From Flavobacteriaceae bacterium (lineage in GTDB: Bacteria > Bacteroidota > Bacteroidia > Flavobacteriales > Flavobacteriaceae), in contig JABSPK010000011.1 of assembly GCA_013214065.1 (NCBI GenBank), forward strand, positions 43,292 to 107,291: 64,000 nucleotides of DNA. The letters run 5' to 3'. This document shows, piece after piece, positions 27,950-36,052 of the stretch (positions are counted from its first letter, which is position 1; each line of letters begins with the position of its first letter). The notes beneath the pieces were generated by a model. The model made no database searches. It was not told the DNA's origin and was given only the letters and a program-made list of their open reading frames with translations. The position numbers were made by a program, and so were the translations under genes.

Positions 27950-28651
27950 ATGGATCACGAAAGAATCGCATCGGAATTCTGGGAGAAAGGATACGTCATC
28001 TTTGAGGGCTTTTTTGAGGCCGGTCTCATGGACGATTACAACGACACCATCTTACAACACTACGGGCTAAACCCAGAGTGGGAACATACCAACGAGTTTA
28101 TCTCGAAATCGGCCGTGGAGGTTATTCCTTGGTTTCCGTACCGTGAAGGCGAAGGTGGATTCAATGGAATCGACAAAGACCCCGAATTCAACAGGATTAC
28201 CGATGCCATTCTCAAAGAAGGTTGGGACAACCTGTATTGTATGATGATGTACTCGAAAGGGGGGAGCAAAGGACAGGCCTGGCACCAAGACTGCCCGCCC
28301 GATGACCCTAAAAAATACAATTTGAATAGGCTGGTGTACACCCATGATATCACCGAACATACCGGAGGCGAGATCGTCATCATGCCCGAAGCCCACAAAG
28401 CTGGTATCTTACCGGTCGGTAAACCGCATGAGGATATTGAAGGCCAACTGGTCTTTCGGCCCAAAAAAGGGACGGTGATCTTTTTACACGGGCATTGCTT
28501 CCACCGGGTGATGCCGGTGAAATCGGATCGTATTTCAACCAATTTCAGGGCTGTTCCCAAAGGAACTCCCGAAGATATTACCGATATCTGTGTCTATCGG
28601 AACATGATGTATAAATTCTCTACCTCCGAAGTCTTGGTAGAACGTAGCTGA
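27950..28651 (+). CDS. Phytanoyl-CoA dioxygenase (PhyH) family protein
   Basis: The 233-residue protein has the non-heme Fe(II)/2-oxoglutarate oxygenase fold. The iron triad is visible as His-x-Asp in AWHQDCPPDD and the distal His in GHCFHRVMPV. The 2-oxoglutarate-binding Arg is in ISTNFRAVP. Cytoplasmic, no signal. The ATG at 27950 lies 4 bases after the GH26 stop, and the open frame upstream is inside GH26. Its substrate is unknown. Its place in a sugar operon hints at a sugar acid or modified sugar rather than a lipid. Confidence 0.85.
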   Translation: MDHERIASEFWEKGYVIFEGFFEAGLMDDYNDTILQHYGLNPEWEHTNEFISKSAVEVIPWFPYREGEGGFNGIDKDPEFNRITDAILKEGWDNLYCMMMYSKGGSKGQAWHQDCPPDDPKKYNLNRLVYTHDITEHTGGEIVIMPEAHKAGILPVGKPHEDIEGQLVFRPKKGTVIFLHGHCFHRVMPVKSDRISTNFRAVPKGTPEDITDICVYRNMMYKFSTSEVLVERS

Positions 28652-28657
28652 TCACAA

Positions 28658-29689
28658 ATGCCAAACCGCATCAACATCAAAAAATTCGGGGTCGCCAATG
28701 GCACCGATATCCAATTGATCTCCCTAAGAAACGAACAGGGCACGGAATTCCAATGCCTAGATTTCGGGGCTACATGGCATGCCTTGAAAATCAAGGGGAA
28801 AAACAAAAAAATCGATGTGGTCGTCGCCCCGAAAACCATCGAGGCCTATCTTGGGCAATTTGAAGGACATCCATACCATTTCGGAGCTTGTATCGGCAGG
28901 TTTGCCGGAAGAATAGGAAAAGGGAGTTTCACCCTGGAAGGCAAGCACTATCCCTTACCCAATAAGGAAGGGGTCCATTTTCATGGGGGCCGAATCGGTA
29001 TCAGTAGAAAAAAGTGGCATCTTGAATCTTTCAATGACGGTTTGAACCCCAGCATCGTGTTGCGCTGTAAAAGTCCCCATATGGAAGACGGTTACCCAGG
29101 CAACCTTGACATCAGCGTCACCTACACGCTCTCGGAAAACAATGAGGTCACAGTAGAATTCAACGCCATATCGGATAGGGACACCATCCTCAATTTGACC
29201 AACCATGTGTACTTGAATTTAGGCGATAGCATCTTAAACCACGAATTACAAGTACAGGCCGATCAAATCTTACAAATCGACCGGCAACACCTGCCCACTG
29301 GAAAATTACTACCCATTGCCAATACGGGTTATGATTTTACCCGATTGGCATCGATCAAGAAAATAGAACCCATCCAAGGTCTCGATGATACGTATGTATT
29401 GAACGGTTCCGGTACCGAATGGCAGGCCCATCTCAAATCCGCGGCAAGCGGATTGCAACTGCAAGTGGCCACCAATCAACCTGCATTGGTCATTTTCGCT
29501 CCGCCCAGCTTGCATTTTGTCGACAGCCCTAAAGAAAGGATATTCGAAACATTGCCCTATCCGGCGATCTGTTTCGAAGCCCAGAACTTTCCGGATGCAC
29601 CGAACCACGACCACTTTCCTTCCGCCGTTTTGAAAAAGGAAGCACGATACCATAACACCACCACCTTTGCATTCAGTCTATGGAAATAA
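28658..29689 (+). CDS. galM: Aldose 1-epimerase (galactose mutarotase family)
   Basis: The 343-residue protein has the galactose mutarotase fold: HFHGGRIGISRKKW near residue 107, the catalytic His in LTNHVYLNLG and the catalytic Glu in CFEAQNFPDAPNH near the C-terminus. It interconverts alpha and beta anomers, which would supply the right anomer of xylose to XylA. No signal peptide. The stop lies inside the next gene (10-base overlap), showing coupling. Confidence 0.9.
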   Translation: MPNRINIKKFGVANGTDIQLISLRNEQGTEFQCLDFGATWHALKIKGKNKKIDVVVAPKTIEAYLGQFEGHPYHFGACIGRFAGRIGKGSFTLEGKHYPLPNKEGVHFHGGRIGISRKKWHLESFNDGLNPSIVLRCKSPHMEDGYPGNLDISVTYTLSENNEVTVEFNAISDRDTILNLTNHVYLNLGDSILNHELQVQADQILQIDRQHLPTGKLLPIANTGYDFTRLASIKKIEPIQGLDDTYVLNGSGTEWQAHLKSAASGLQLQVATNQPALVIFAPPSLHFVDSPKERIFETLPYPAICFEAQNFPDAPNHDHFPSAVLKKEARYHNTTTFAFSLWK

Positions 29690-30681
29690 ACTCGAAACAC
29701 ACCATCAAATGGGGCATCATCGGCCTGGGCAACATCGCCCGGCTTTTTGCCGAAGATCTAAAGCTGGTCGAAGATGCCGAACTGGTAGCGGTCGCTTCGT
29801 CGAATTTGGAGCGGGCCACAGCCTTCGCCCAAGAATTCGATGCGAACAAGGCCTATGGGTCCTATGCTGAGTTATTTGCCGATCCCGAGGTCGATATCGT
29901 TTATATCGCCACCTATCACCACACCCATAGTACCTTTAGTGTGCAGGCCATGAACCATGGCAAACATGTGCTGTGTGAAAAACCGATCGCTATCGACAAG
30001 ATCGAGGCCATGCAGATGATCGAAGCGGCCCAACGCAACAAGGTATTCTTTATGGAGGCTTTTTGGTCGCGGTTCAACCCGAGTATCGCCAAAGTCAAGC
30101 AACTGGTCGATGCCGGTGAGATCGGGGCCTTGCGCTACCTCAATGCCGAGTTTACCTTTCATGTGCTCAACAGCGATCCCAAAAGCCGGATGCTCAATAC
30201 CGAATTGGCCGGGGGCTCGCTCCTCGACATGGGGGTCTATCCGATTTTTTTGAGTTATCTCCTGTTTGGAAAACCCAAAGAAATACTGGCACGGTCGCAG
30301 TTCCATGACACCGGCGCCGAGATCCAGACCAGCATGTTGTTCCAATACGACAACGCCCAAGCGGTACTCTATTCGGGTTTTGCCAACAATACCGATATGC
30401 GGGCCAAGATCGGTGGCGAAGCCGGGGAAATCTTCATCGAACCGATTTGGCATGAAGCCCAAGGGTTCACTGTCCGAAAGAATTGGGAAGACCAAGAATT
30501 CCCCATGCCGACCTTGGGTCGGGGGTATGCCCATGAGGTCATCGAATGCCACCAATGCATCAGGGCCGGCAAGATCGAAAGTGCGAAATGGTCGCACAAC
30601 GATTCCTTTGAATTGATTTCCATCGTCGATACGGTCCGGGAGCGGGCCGGAATCCGATTCCCATTTGAATCCGAAACATGA
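29680..30681 (+). CDS. Gfo/Idh/MocA family oxidoreductase (xylose or dihydrodiol dehydrogenase-like)
   Basis: The 333-residue protein has an N-terminal Rossmann motif (GIIGLGNIARLFAEDL), the family hallmark HVLCEKPIA near residue 97, and MEAFWSRFNPS. The latter is characteristic of the subgroup containing dimeric dihydrodiol dehydrogenase and NADP-dependent D-xylose 1-dehydrogenase. In this operon, oxidation of D-xylose to xylonolactone is a reasonable guess, but other sugars fit. It overlaps galM and the LacI gene at its two ends. Confidence 0.85.
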   Translation: MEINSKHTIKWGIIGLGNIARLFAEDLKLVEDAELVAVASSNLERATAFAQEFDANKAYGSYAELFADPEVDIVYIATYHHTHSTFSVQAMNHGKHVLCEKPIAIDKIEAMQMIEAAQRNKVFFMEAFWSRFNPSIAKVKQLVDAGEIGALRYLNAEFTFHVLNSDPKSRMLNTELAGGSLLDMGVYPIFLSYLLFGKPKEILARSQFHDTGAEIQTSMLFQYDNAQAVLYSGFANNTDMRAKIGGEAGEIFIEPIWHEAQGFTVRKNWEDQEFPMPTLGRGYAHEVIECHQCIRAGKIESAKWSHNDSFELISIVDTVRERAGIRFPFESET

Positions 30682-31697
30682 AAAAAATCACCCTAAAAGA
30701 CATCGCCAGCACCTTTGGGGTATCCATTTCTACGGTTTCCAAAGCGATCAACGACAGCCATGAGATCAGCAGTGAGCTCAAGGCCAAGATCCAACAATTC
30801 GCCAAAGACCATCATTACCGCCCCAACCGGCTTGCACTCAATTTGTTGAAAAAAAGTACCAAGACTATAGGCGTCATCGTCCCCAATATCTTGAACTACT
30901 TTTTCACCCAGGTCTTTTACGGTATTGAGCAAATGGCGAATAAAAGGGGGTACAACATCATCAGTTGCACTACCAATGAATCGTACTTGAAAGAAATCAA
31001 GACGGTCGAACTCTTCAGTGCCGGCACGGTCGACGGCATGATCCTCTCACTGGCCGAAGAAACCCAGGCCAAAGACGATGTCGAACACTTGAAGGAATTC
31101 ATGGGAGCCCGGATCCCCATGGTGATGTTCGACAGGGTCTCCGACAAGATCGAATGCGATAAGGTCATTGTCGATGACTTCGAAGCCGCTTATAAAACCA
31201 CCGGGCATTTGATCAAAACGGGCTGTAGGAAGATCGCGGTCGTTTCGACCATTTTCAATTCAAGTGTCGGAAAGCTTCGCATTGACGGGTATAAAAAAGC
31301 CCTTGAAGAGCATGGTCTTGCCTTTGAAGAACGCTTGAACGTTCAGGTGAATAAAGATGACGATCTCGAATTGTTGCTATCCTTTTTGTTGGACGATGAT
31401 CCGGTCGATGCCATCATGGCCTTGGATGAAATGACGGCCGTCGATGTGTTGAATATCGTAAAGCTGAAAAACAAGGCTGTTCCTGAAGAAGTGTCGATAG
31501 TCGGTTTCACCAACGGAAGATTATCGAAATACGTCTCCCCTGCCCTGACCATGGTCAGCCAACACGGTAAGTACATCGGCGAAATGGCCGCGAACATGCT
31601 CATCGACCGTATTGAAAACGAAGGGGACGACCTGCCCTTTTCGACCAAATTGATCAAAACCAGCCTCATCGAGCGGGCATCGACAAAATCATGTTAA
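30678..31697 (+). CDS. LacI-family transcriptional regulator of the xylan locus
   Basis: The 339-residue repressor has a LacI helix-turn-helix (residues 2-50: ITLKDIASTFGVSISTVSKAIN) with a hinge helix RPNRLALNLLKK, and a periplasmic-binding-type sensor domain (TIGVIVPNI onward). It overlaps the preceding stop (ATGA), so it is the last gene of the operon and likely autoregulated. The TTTTCGAAAA palindromes before susC and xylB are the proposed operators. Xylose or xylobiose as effector is inference. Confidence 0.9.
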   Translation: MKKITLKDIASTFGVSISTVSKAINDSHEISSELKAKIQQFAKDHHYRPNRLALNLLKKSTKTIGVIVPNILNYFFTQVFYGIEQMANKRGYNIISCTTNESYLKEIKTVELFSAGTVDGMILSLAEETQAKDDVEHLKEFMGARIPMVMFDRVSDKIECDKVIVDDFEAAYKTTGHLIKTGCRKIAVVSTIFNSSVGKLRIDGYKKALEEHGLAFEERLNVQVNKDDDLELLLSFLLDDDPVDAIMALDEMTAVDVLNIVKLKNKAVPEEVSIVGFTNGRLSKYVSPALTMVSQHGKYIGEMAANMLIDRIENEGDDLPFSTKLIKTSLIERASTKSC

Positions 31698-31702
31698 TTA
31701 AT

Positions 31703-31741
31703 TGGATTAATTCCTTTTTTTTGGAATTAATCCATATTTTT
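31703..31741 (+). terminator. Hairpin with T-rich loop after the LacI gene
   Basis: Arms TGGATTAATTCC (31703-31714) and GGAATTAATCCA (31723-31734) pair perfectly over 12 bases around a loop of eight T, followed by TATTTTT. It most likely ends the xylan operon. Because dinB begins only 19 bases further on, the element could also affect dinB initiation. Confidence 0.65.
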
Positions 31742-31760
31742 ACTGTCCTTTTTTCGGATA

Positions 31761-32975
31761 GTGAGCAAGACCATTCTACATATGGACCTCGACACCTTTT
31801 ACGTGTCGGTCGAACGCCTGATCAACCCTGAGCTGAAGCACAAGCCGTTATTGGTCGGGGGCACCAGTGATCGCGGGGTGGTCGCGGCATGCAGCTATGA
31901 GACCCGGGGCTATGGCATCCATTCGGGAATGCCCATGAAAATGGCCAAGGAGCTCTGCCCCGAGGCCAAGGTCATTCGGGGCAATGCCGGCACCTACAGC
32001 AAACACTCCGATACGGTTACCGAGATCATCAAGGAATGGGTACCGCTTTTCGAAAAATCGAGCATCGATGAGTTTTATGCCGACCTCTCCGGAATGGATC
32101 GTTTCTTCGGTTGTTACCGCTATGCTTCCGAATTGCGGCAAAAGATCATCAAAGAGACCGGGCTGCCGATTTCCTTTGGGCTTTCGGTCAACAAAGTAGT
32201 CTCGAAAGTCGCTACCAACGAAGCAAAGCCCAACAACCAACTGAAGATCGATCTCGGCCTTGAAAAGCCTTTCTTGGCCCCGTTGTCGATCAAGAAAATC
32301 CCCATGGTGGGCGATAAGACCTATCAGACCCTCAGGAATTTGGGGATCCGTCAGGTAAAGACCGTCCAAAAAATGCCTATGGACATCATGCAACGCGTCT
32401 TGGGCGCCAACGGCAGCTTGATCTGGAAACGGGCCAATGGTATCGACAATACCCCGGTCATCCCGTTCCATGACCGAAAATCGATCTCAACCGAGCGTAC
32501 CTTCGACAAAGACACCATCGATGTGATCAAGCTGAAGGGCATCTTGATGGCGATGACCGAAAACTTGGCCTATCAGCTGCGCAGGGGCAACAAATTGACG
32601 GCCTGCATCACGGTAAAGATCCGCTATTCCGATTTCAACACCTATTCGAAACAACTCCGTATTCCCTACACCAGTGCCGACCACATCCTGATTCCGAAGA
32701 TCATGGCGCTGTTCAGCACCTTGTACAACAAACGGATGCTGGTGCGTCTGGTGGGCATCCGTTTCAGCCATCTGGTCTCGGGCAACTACCAGATCAACCT
32801 CTTCGACGACACCGAAGCGGCCCTGAACCTCTATAAGGCGATGGACCATGTACGCAACCGCTTTGGCGACCGCAGCGTATTCAGGGCTTCGGCCATGGGC
32901 GCCAAGACCATAGGAAGAATGCACAACCCCTTCAATGGGGAACCCCCGGTCGTCTTGGCCCATAGAAAACAGTAA
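31761..32975 (+). CDS. dinB: Y-family DNA polymerase IV (DinB), GTG start
   Basis: The 404-residue translesion polymerase has intact catalytic acids (HMDLDTFYVSVE and SSIDEFYADLSG), so it is an active polymerase rather than an inactive ImuB homologue. A beta-clamp-binding motif QINLF lies near the C-terminus (about residue 359). GTG at 31761 is chosen because the next ATG (31782) would remove the first beta strand KTILH. The stop overlaps the start of the DnaE2-like gene (TAATG), giving a coupled pair. Confidence 0.9.
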   Translation: MSKTILHMDLDTFYVSVERLINPELKHKPLLVGGTSDRGVVAACSYETRGYGIHSGMPMKMAKELCPEAKVIRGNAGTYSKHSDTVTEIIKEWVPLFEKSSIDEFYADLSGMDRFFGCYRYASELRQKIIKETGLPISFGLSVNKVVSKVATNEAKPNNQLKIDLGLEKPFLAPLSIKKIPMVGDKTYQTLRNLGIRQVKTVQKMPMDIMQRVLGANGSLIWKRANGIDNTPVIPFHDRKSISTERTFDKDTIDVIKLKGILMAMTENLAYQLRRGNKLTACITVKIRYSDFNTYSKQLRIPYTSADHILIPKIMALFSTLYNKRMLVRLVGIRFSHLVSGNYQINLFDDTEAALNLYKAMDHVRNRFGDRSVFRASAMGAKTIGRMHNPFNGEPPVVLAHRKQ

Positions 32976-35900
32976 TGTACCTGAATTGCCACACTTATTA
33001 CAGCCTGCGCTACGGCACCTTCTCTGAGCAAGCCCTACTCGAACTGGCCCAACAGAACCAGGTGAAGCAAATCGTACTCACCGACATCAACAATACCTCG
33101 GCCTGCCTGAACTTCGTGAGGGAGGCCCCGAAGTATGGCATACGTCCGATATTGGGCATCGACTTCAGGAACGGGGCCGAACCCTGTTTTATCGGCATCG
33201 CCAAAAACAATGCGGGCTACCAAGAACTCAACCGCTTTCTATCGCAGCATCTGGGCCAGCAGCTTGCCATTCCGCAACGGGCCCCGTTGTTCGAAAATGC
33301 GGTGGTGGTCTATCCTTTTGAAAACGTTCTCTTGAACGAACAGCAGGAGTTCCTGCCCCATGAATACATCGGCATTTCGATACGCAACCTGCGCAAGTTG
33401 CCCTTTTCGAGAATCAAGCGGCATCGCGATCGCTTGGTGGTGCAACAGCCGGTGACCTTTCGCAACAAAAGGGATTTCAACGCCCACCGCCTGCTCAGGG
33501 CCATCGACAACAACGTCTTGCTCAGCCGCCTTGACGAAAGCGAGGTCGGTGATGAAGAAGAGAAAATGTACCCGATCGAAACCCTGGTCGAAGCCTTTGC
33601 CGAGCACCGGCATATTCTTGAAAACACCCAAGACTTATTGGATCGGTGCGGCATCCAATTCGATTTTTCAAACCAAAGAAAACCCCAAAACCTCAAGACC
33701 TATACCGCCAGTCAAGAAGAAGACGGTGCCTTGTTGGAGGCCCTATGCATGAAGGGGCTCCCCAAACGCTATGAGCGCATTACCGAAACCATTACCGAAC
33801 GCTTGGCGAAAGAACTCCGCATCATCAAGGAGATGGGCTTCGTTTCCTATTTCCTGATCAATTGGGACATCGTTTCGGAAGCCCGAAAACGGGGGTTTTT
33901 CTACGTTGGTCGTGGCAGTGGGGCCAATAGCATCGTCGCTTACCTCTTGTACATTACCGATGTCGACCCCATAGACCTCGACCTCTACTTCGAACGCTTT
34001 ATCAACCTGTACCGGGTCAACCCTCCCGATTTCGACATTGATTTCTCGTGGCGGGATCGCCAAGAAATGACCCAATACATCTTTGACCGCTTCGCCCATG
34101 TGGCCTTGGTGGGCACCTATGTGACCTTTAAGGACAAGGGGGTCATTCGCGAATTGGGCAAGGTCTTCGGCCTCCCCAAAGCCGAGATCGACCTGCTCAG
34201 CAGTGGGCAGATCCCAAATAAATTGGACCATATCTCACGCCTCGTCATCAGTTATGGCAAGTTGATCCGCGGCATGCCCAATTACGTGAGCGTACACGCC
34301 AGTGGCATCTTGATCAGTGAGAAACCCCTTCACTGGTTTTCAAGTACTTTTTTACCCCCCAAAGGCTTTGAGACCGTTCACTTCGATATGGTCATCGCCG
34401 AGGATGTCGGACTATACAAATTCGATATCCTTGCCCAAAGGGGATTGGGGAAAATCAAAGACGCCATCGCCATCGTCGGGTACAACCAACCTGAAAAATC
34501 GGGTTTCGACATTCATGACGTCAAGCGCTTTTACCAAGACCCCATCATCAATAACCTGGTCAAGACGGCACAGTGTATGGGGTGTTTTTATGTGGAATCG
34601 CCGGCCATGCGGATGCTGTTGCTGAAACTGCAGGTCGATAACTACCTGGGGCTGGTGGCGGCCAGTTCGATCATCCGTCCGGGGGTTTCGAAAAGTGGGA
34701 TGATGCGCGAATACATCCTAAGGCACCGCCATCCGGGAAGGACGGAAGAAAAGGGCCATCCGGTCATGCTCGACATCATGCCCGAGACCTATGGCATTAT
34801 GGTGTACCAAGAAGATGTGATCAAGGTCGCCCACCATTTCGCGGGTCTCGACTTGGGGGAGGCCGACGTCTTGCGACGGGGCATGAGCGGTAAGTTCCGT
34901 TCGCGGGCCGAATTCGAAAAGGTAAAGACGAAATTCCGGACCAACTGTCTCCAAAAAGGCTATCCCGAAAGCCTGGTCGACGAAGTATGGGAGCAGGTTG
35001 CCAGTTTTGCCGGTTACGCCTTTGCCAAGGGGCACTCGGCCTCCTATGCCGTCGAAAGCTATCAAAGCCTCTTCTTACGGGCCTATTTTCCGTTGGAATA
35101 TATGGTGGCCGTACTCAACAATGGCGGCGGGTTCTATCGGGCCGAATTCTACGTACACGAGGCCCGCATGCTGGGAGCCAGCATACACCCGCCCTGCGTT
35201 AACCGAAGCGATGCCCTCAACGTCATCTACGGCACCCACCTCTACCTCGGGTTCATGTACCTGCGCGAGCTCGAAGAGCGGGTGATGAAGCGCATCGTCA
35301 TCGAACGGCATGCCCACGGAAAATTCCGCTCCCTGGAAGAATTCATCGATCGGGTCCCCATCGCCATGGAACAGTTGGCCATCTTGATCCGTATCGACGC
35401 CTTCCGCTTCACCGGGATCAATAAACACCGCCTCCTCTGGAAAGCGCACCTGACCAGCTCGGGAAACAAGCGGATGGAGCACCCCAAACTCTTTCCGCCC
35501 AAGCATCGAAAATTCAAGATCCCCCAGCTCTCGACCACCGAACTCGAGACCGCTTTCGAACAATGGGAACTATTGGGTTTCCCGCTTAGTAGCCCCTTCA
35601 CCTTGTTGACCAAACCACCCGAAAACGGCAACGGGCAGCGCGATCTGAGACGCTACCTCAACAAGCGGATCGATATTTACGGCTATCTGGTTACCGTCAA
35701 GAACACCAGTACCCATACCGGCAAGCGGATGTACTTCGCTACCCTGATCGATCAGCGGGGCGAGGTCTTCGACACCGTCCTATTTCCACCCGTCGCGGCG
35801 GCCTATCCGTTTCGGGGCCGGGGCATTTACCGTTTTTATGGCAAAGTGGTGAGTGAATTCGGTTTCTTGAGCATCGAGACCATTAAAATGCAGAAGCAAG

Positions 35901-36019
35901 ACTACATCCAAGACCCCAGATATGCCGAAATGAAAGCCAGCACCAAGGTCTGGGATGCCAAAAAAGCCAAGGCCCGGAAAAAGGACCGCAACGAAGAGTC
36001 CGACCCCCCGATTCCCTAG
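32975..36019 (+). CDS. dnaE2: Error-prone DNA polymerase III alpha (DnaE2-like)
   Basis: The 1014-residue C-family polymerase is about 450 residues shorter than the replicative DnaE at 41662. The catalytic carboxylates are present (PPDFDIDFSWRDR near residue 348). The N-terminal PHP domain has lost metal ligands: NCH in place of HNH, and TDI in place of TDH. It has no exonuclease domain. A C-terminal OB fold (DIYGYLVTVKN) is present. Known DnaE2 proteins do SOS mutagenesis with a Y-family partner, which fits the coupled dinB. Confidence 0.9.
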   Translation: MYLNCHTYYSLRYGTFSEQALLELAQQNQVKQIVLTDINNTSACLNFVREAPKYGIRPILGIDFRNGAEPCFIGIAKNNAGYQELNRFLSQHLGQQLAIPQRAPLFENAVVVYPFENVLLNEQQEFLPHEYIGISIRNLRKLPFSRIKRHRDRLVVQQPVTFRNKRDFNAHRLLRAIDNNVLLSRLDESEVGDEEEKMYPIETLVEAFAEHRHILENTQDLLDRCGIQFDFSNQRKPQNLKTYTASQEEDGALLEALCMKGLPKRYERITETITERLAKELRIIKEMGFVSYFLINWDIVSEARKRGFFYVGRGSGANSIVAYLLYITDVDPIDLDLYFERFINLYRVNPPDFDIDFSWRDRQEMTQYIFDRFAHVALVGTYVTFKDKGVIRELGKVFGLPKAEIDLLSSGQIPNKLDHISRLVISYGKLIRGMPNYVSVHASGILISEKPLHWFSSTFLPPKGFETVHFDMVIAEDVGLYKFDILAQRGLGKIKDAIAIVGYNQPEKSGFDIHDVKRFYQDPIINNLVKTAQCMGCFYVESPAMRMLLLKLQVDNYLGLVAASSIIRPGVSKSGMMREYILRHRHPGRTEEKGHPVMLDIMPETYGIMVYQEDVIKVAHHFAGLDLGEADVLRRGMSGKFRSRAEFEKVKTKFRTNCLQKGYPESLVDEVWEQVASFAGYAFAKGHSASYAVESYQSLFLRAYFPLEYMVAVLNNGGGFYRAEFYVHEARMLGASIHPPCVNRSDALNVIYGTHLYLGFMYLRELEERVMKRIVIERHAHGKFRSLEEFIDRVPIAMEQLAILIRIDAFRFTGINKHRLLWKAHLTSSGNKRMEHPKLFPPKHRKFKIPQLSTTELETAFEQWELLGFPLSSPFTLLTKPPENGNGQRDLRRYLNKRIDIYGYLVTVKNTSTHTGKRMYFATLIDQRGEVFDTVLFPPVAAAYPFRGRGIYRFYGKVVSEFGFLSIETIKMQKQDYIQDPRYAEMKASTKVWDAKKAKARKKDRNEESDPPIP

Positions 36020-36048
36020 GTAAGGGTTTGAAAAATTCCCTTACTTTT
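36020..36048 (+). terminator. Possible weak terminator between dnaE2 and the YdeP-type gene
   Basis: GTAAGGG and CCCTTAC form a perfect seven-base stem with an 11-base loop, followed by only four T residues. It starts right at the dnaE2 stop. The short T run makes read-through likely. Confidence 0.4.
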
Positions 36049-36052
36049 AAGT

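Noticed and set aside
32047..32056. Another TTTTCGAAAA-type site inside dinB
   Set aside because: It encodes conserved DinB residues (LFEKSS) in the middle of the gene, so it is taken as a chance match rather than an operator.
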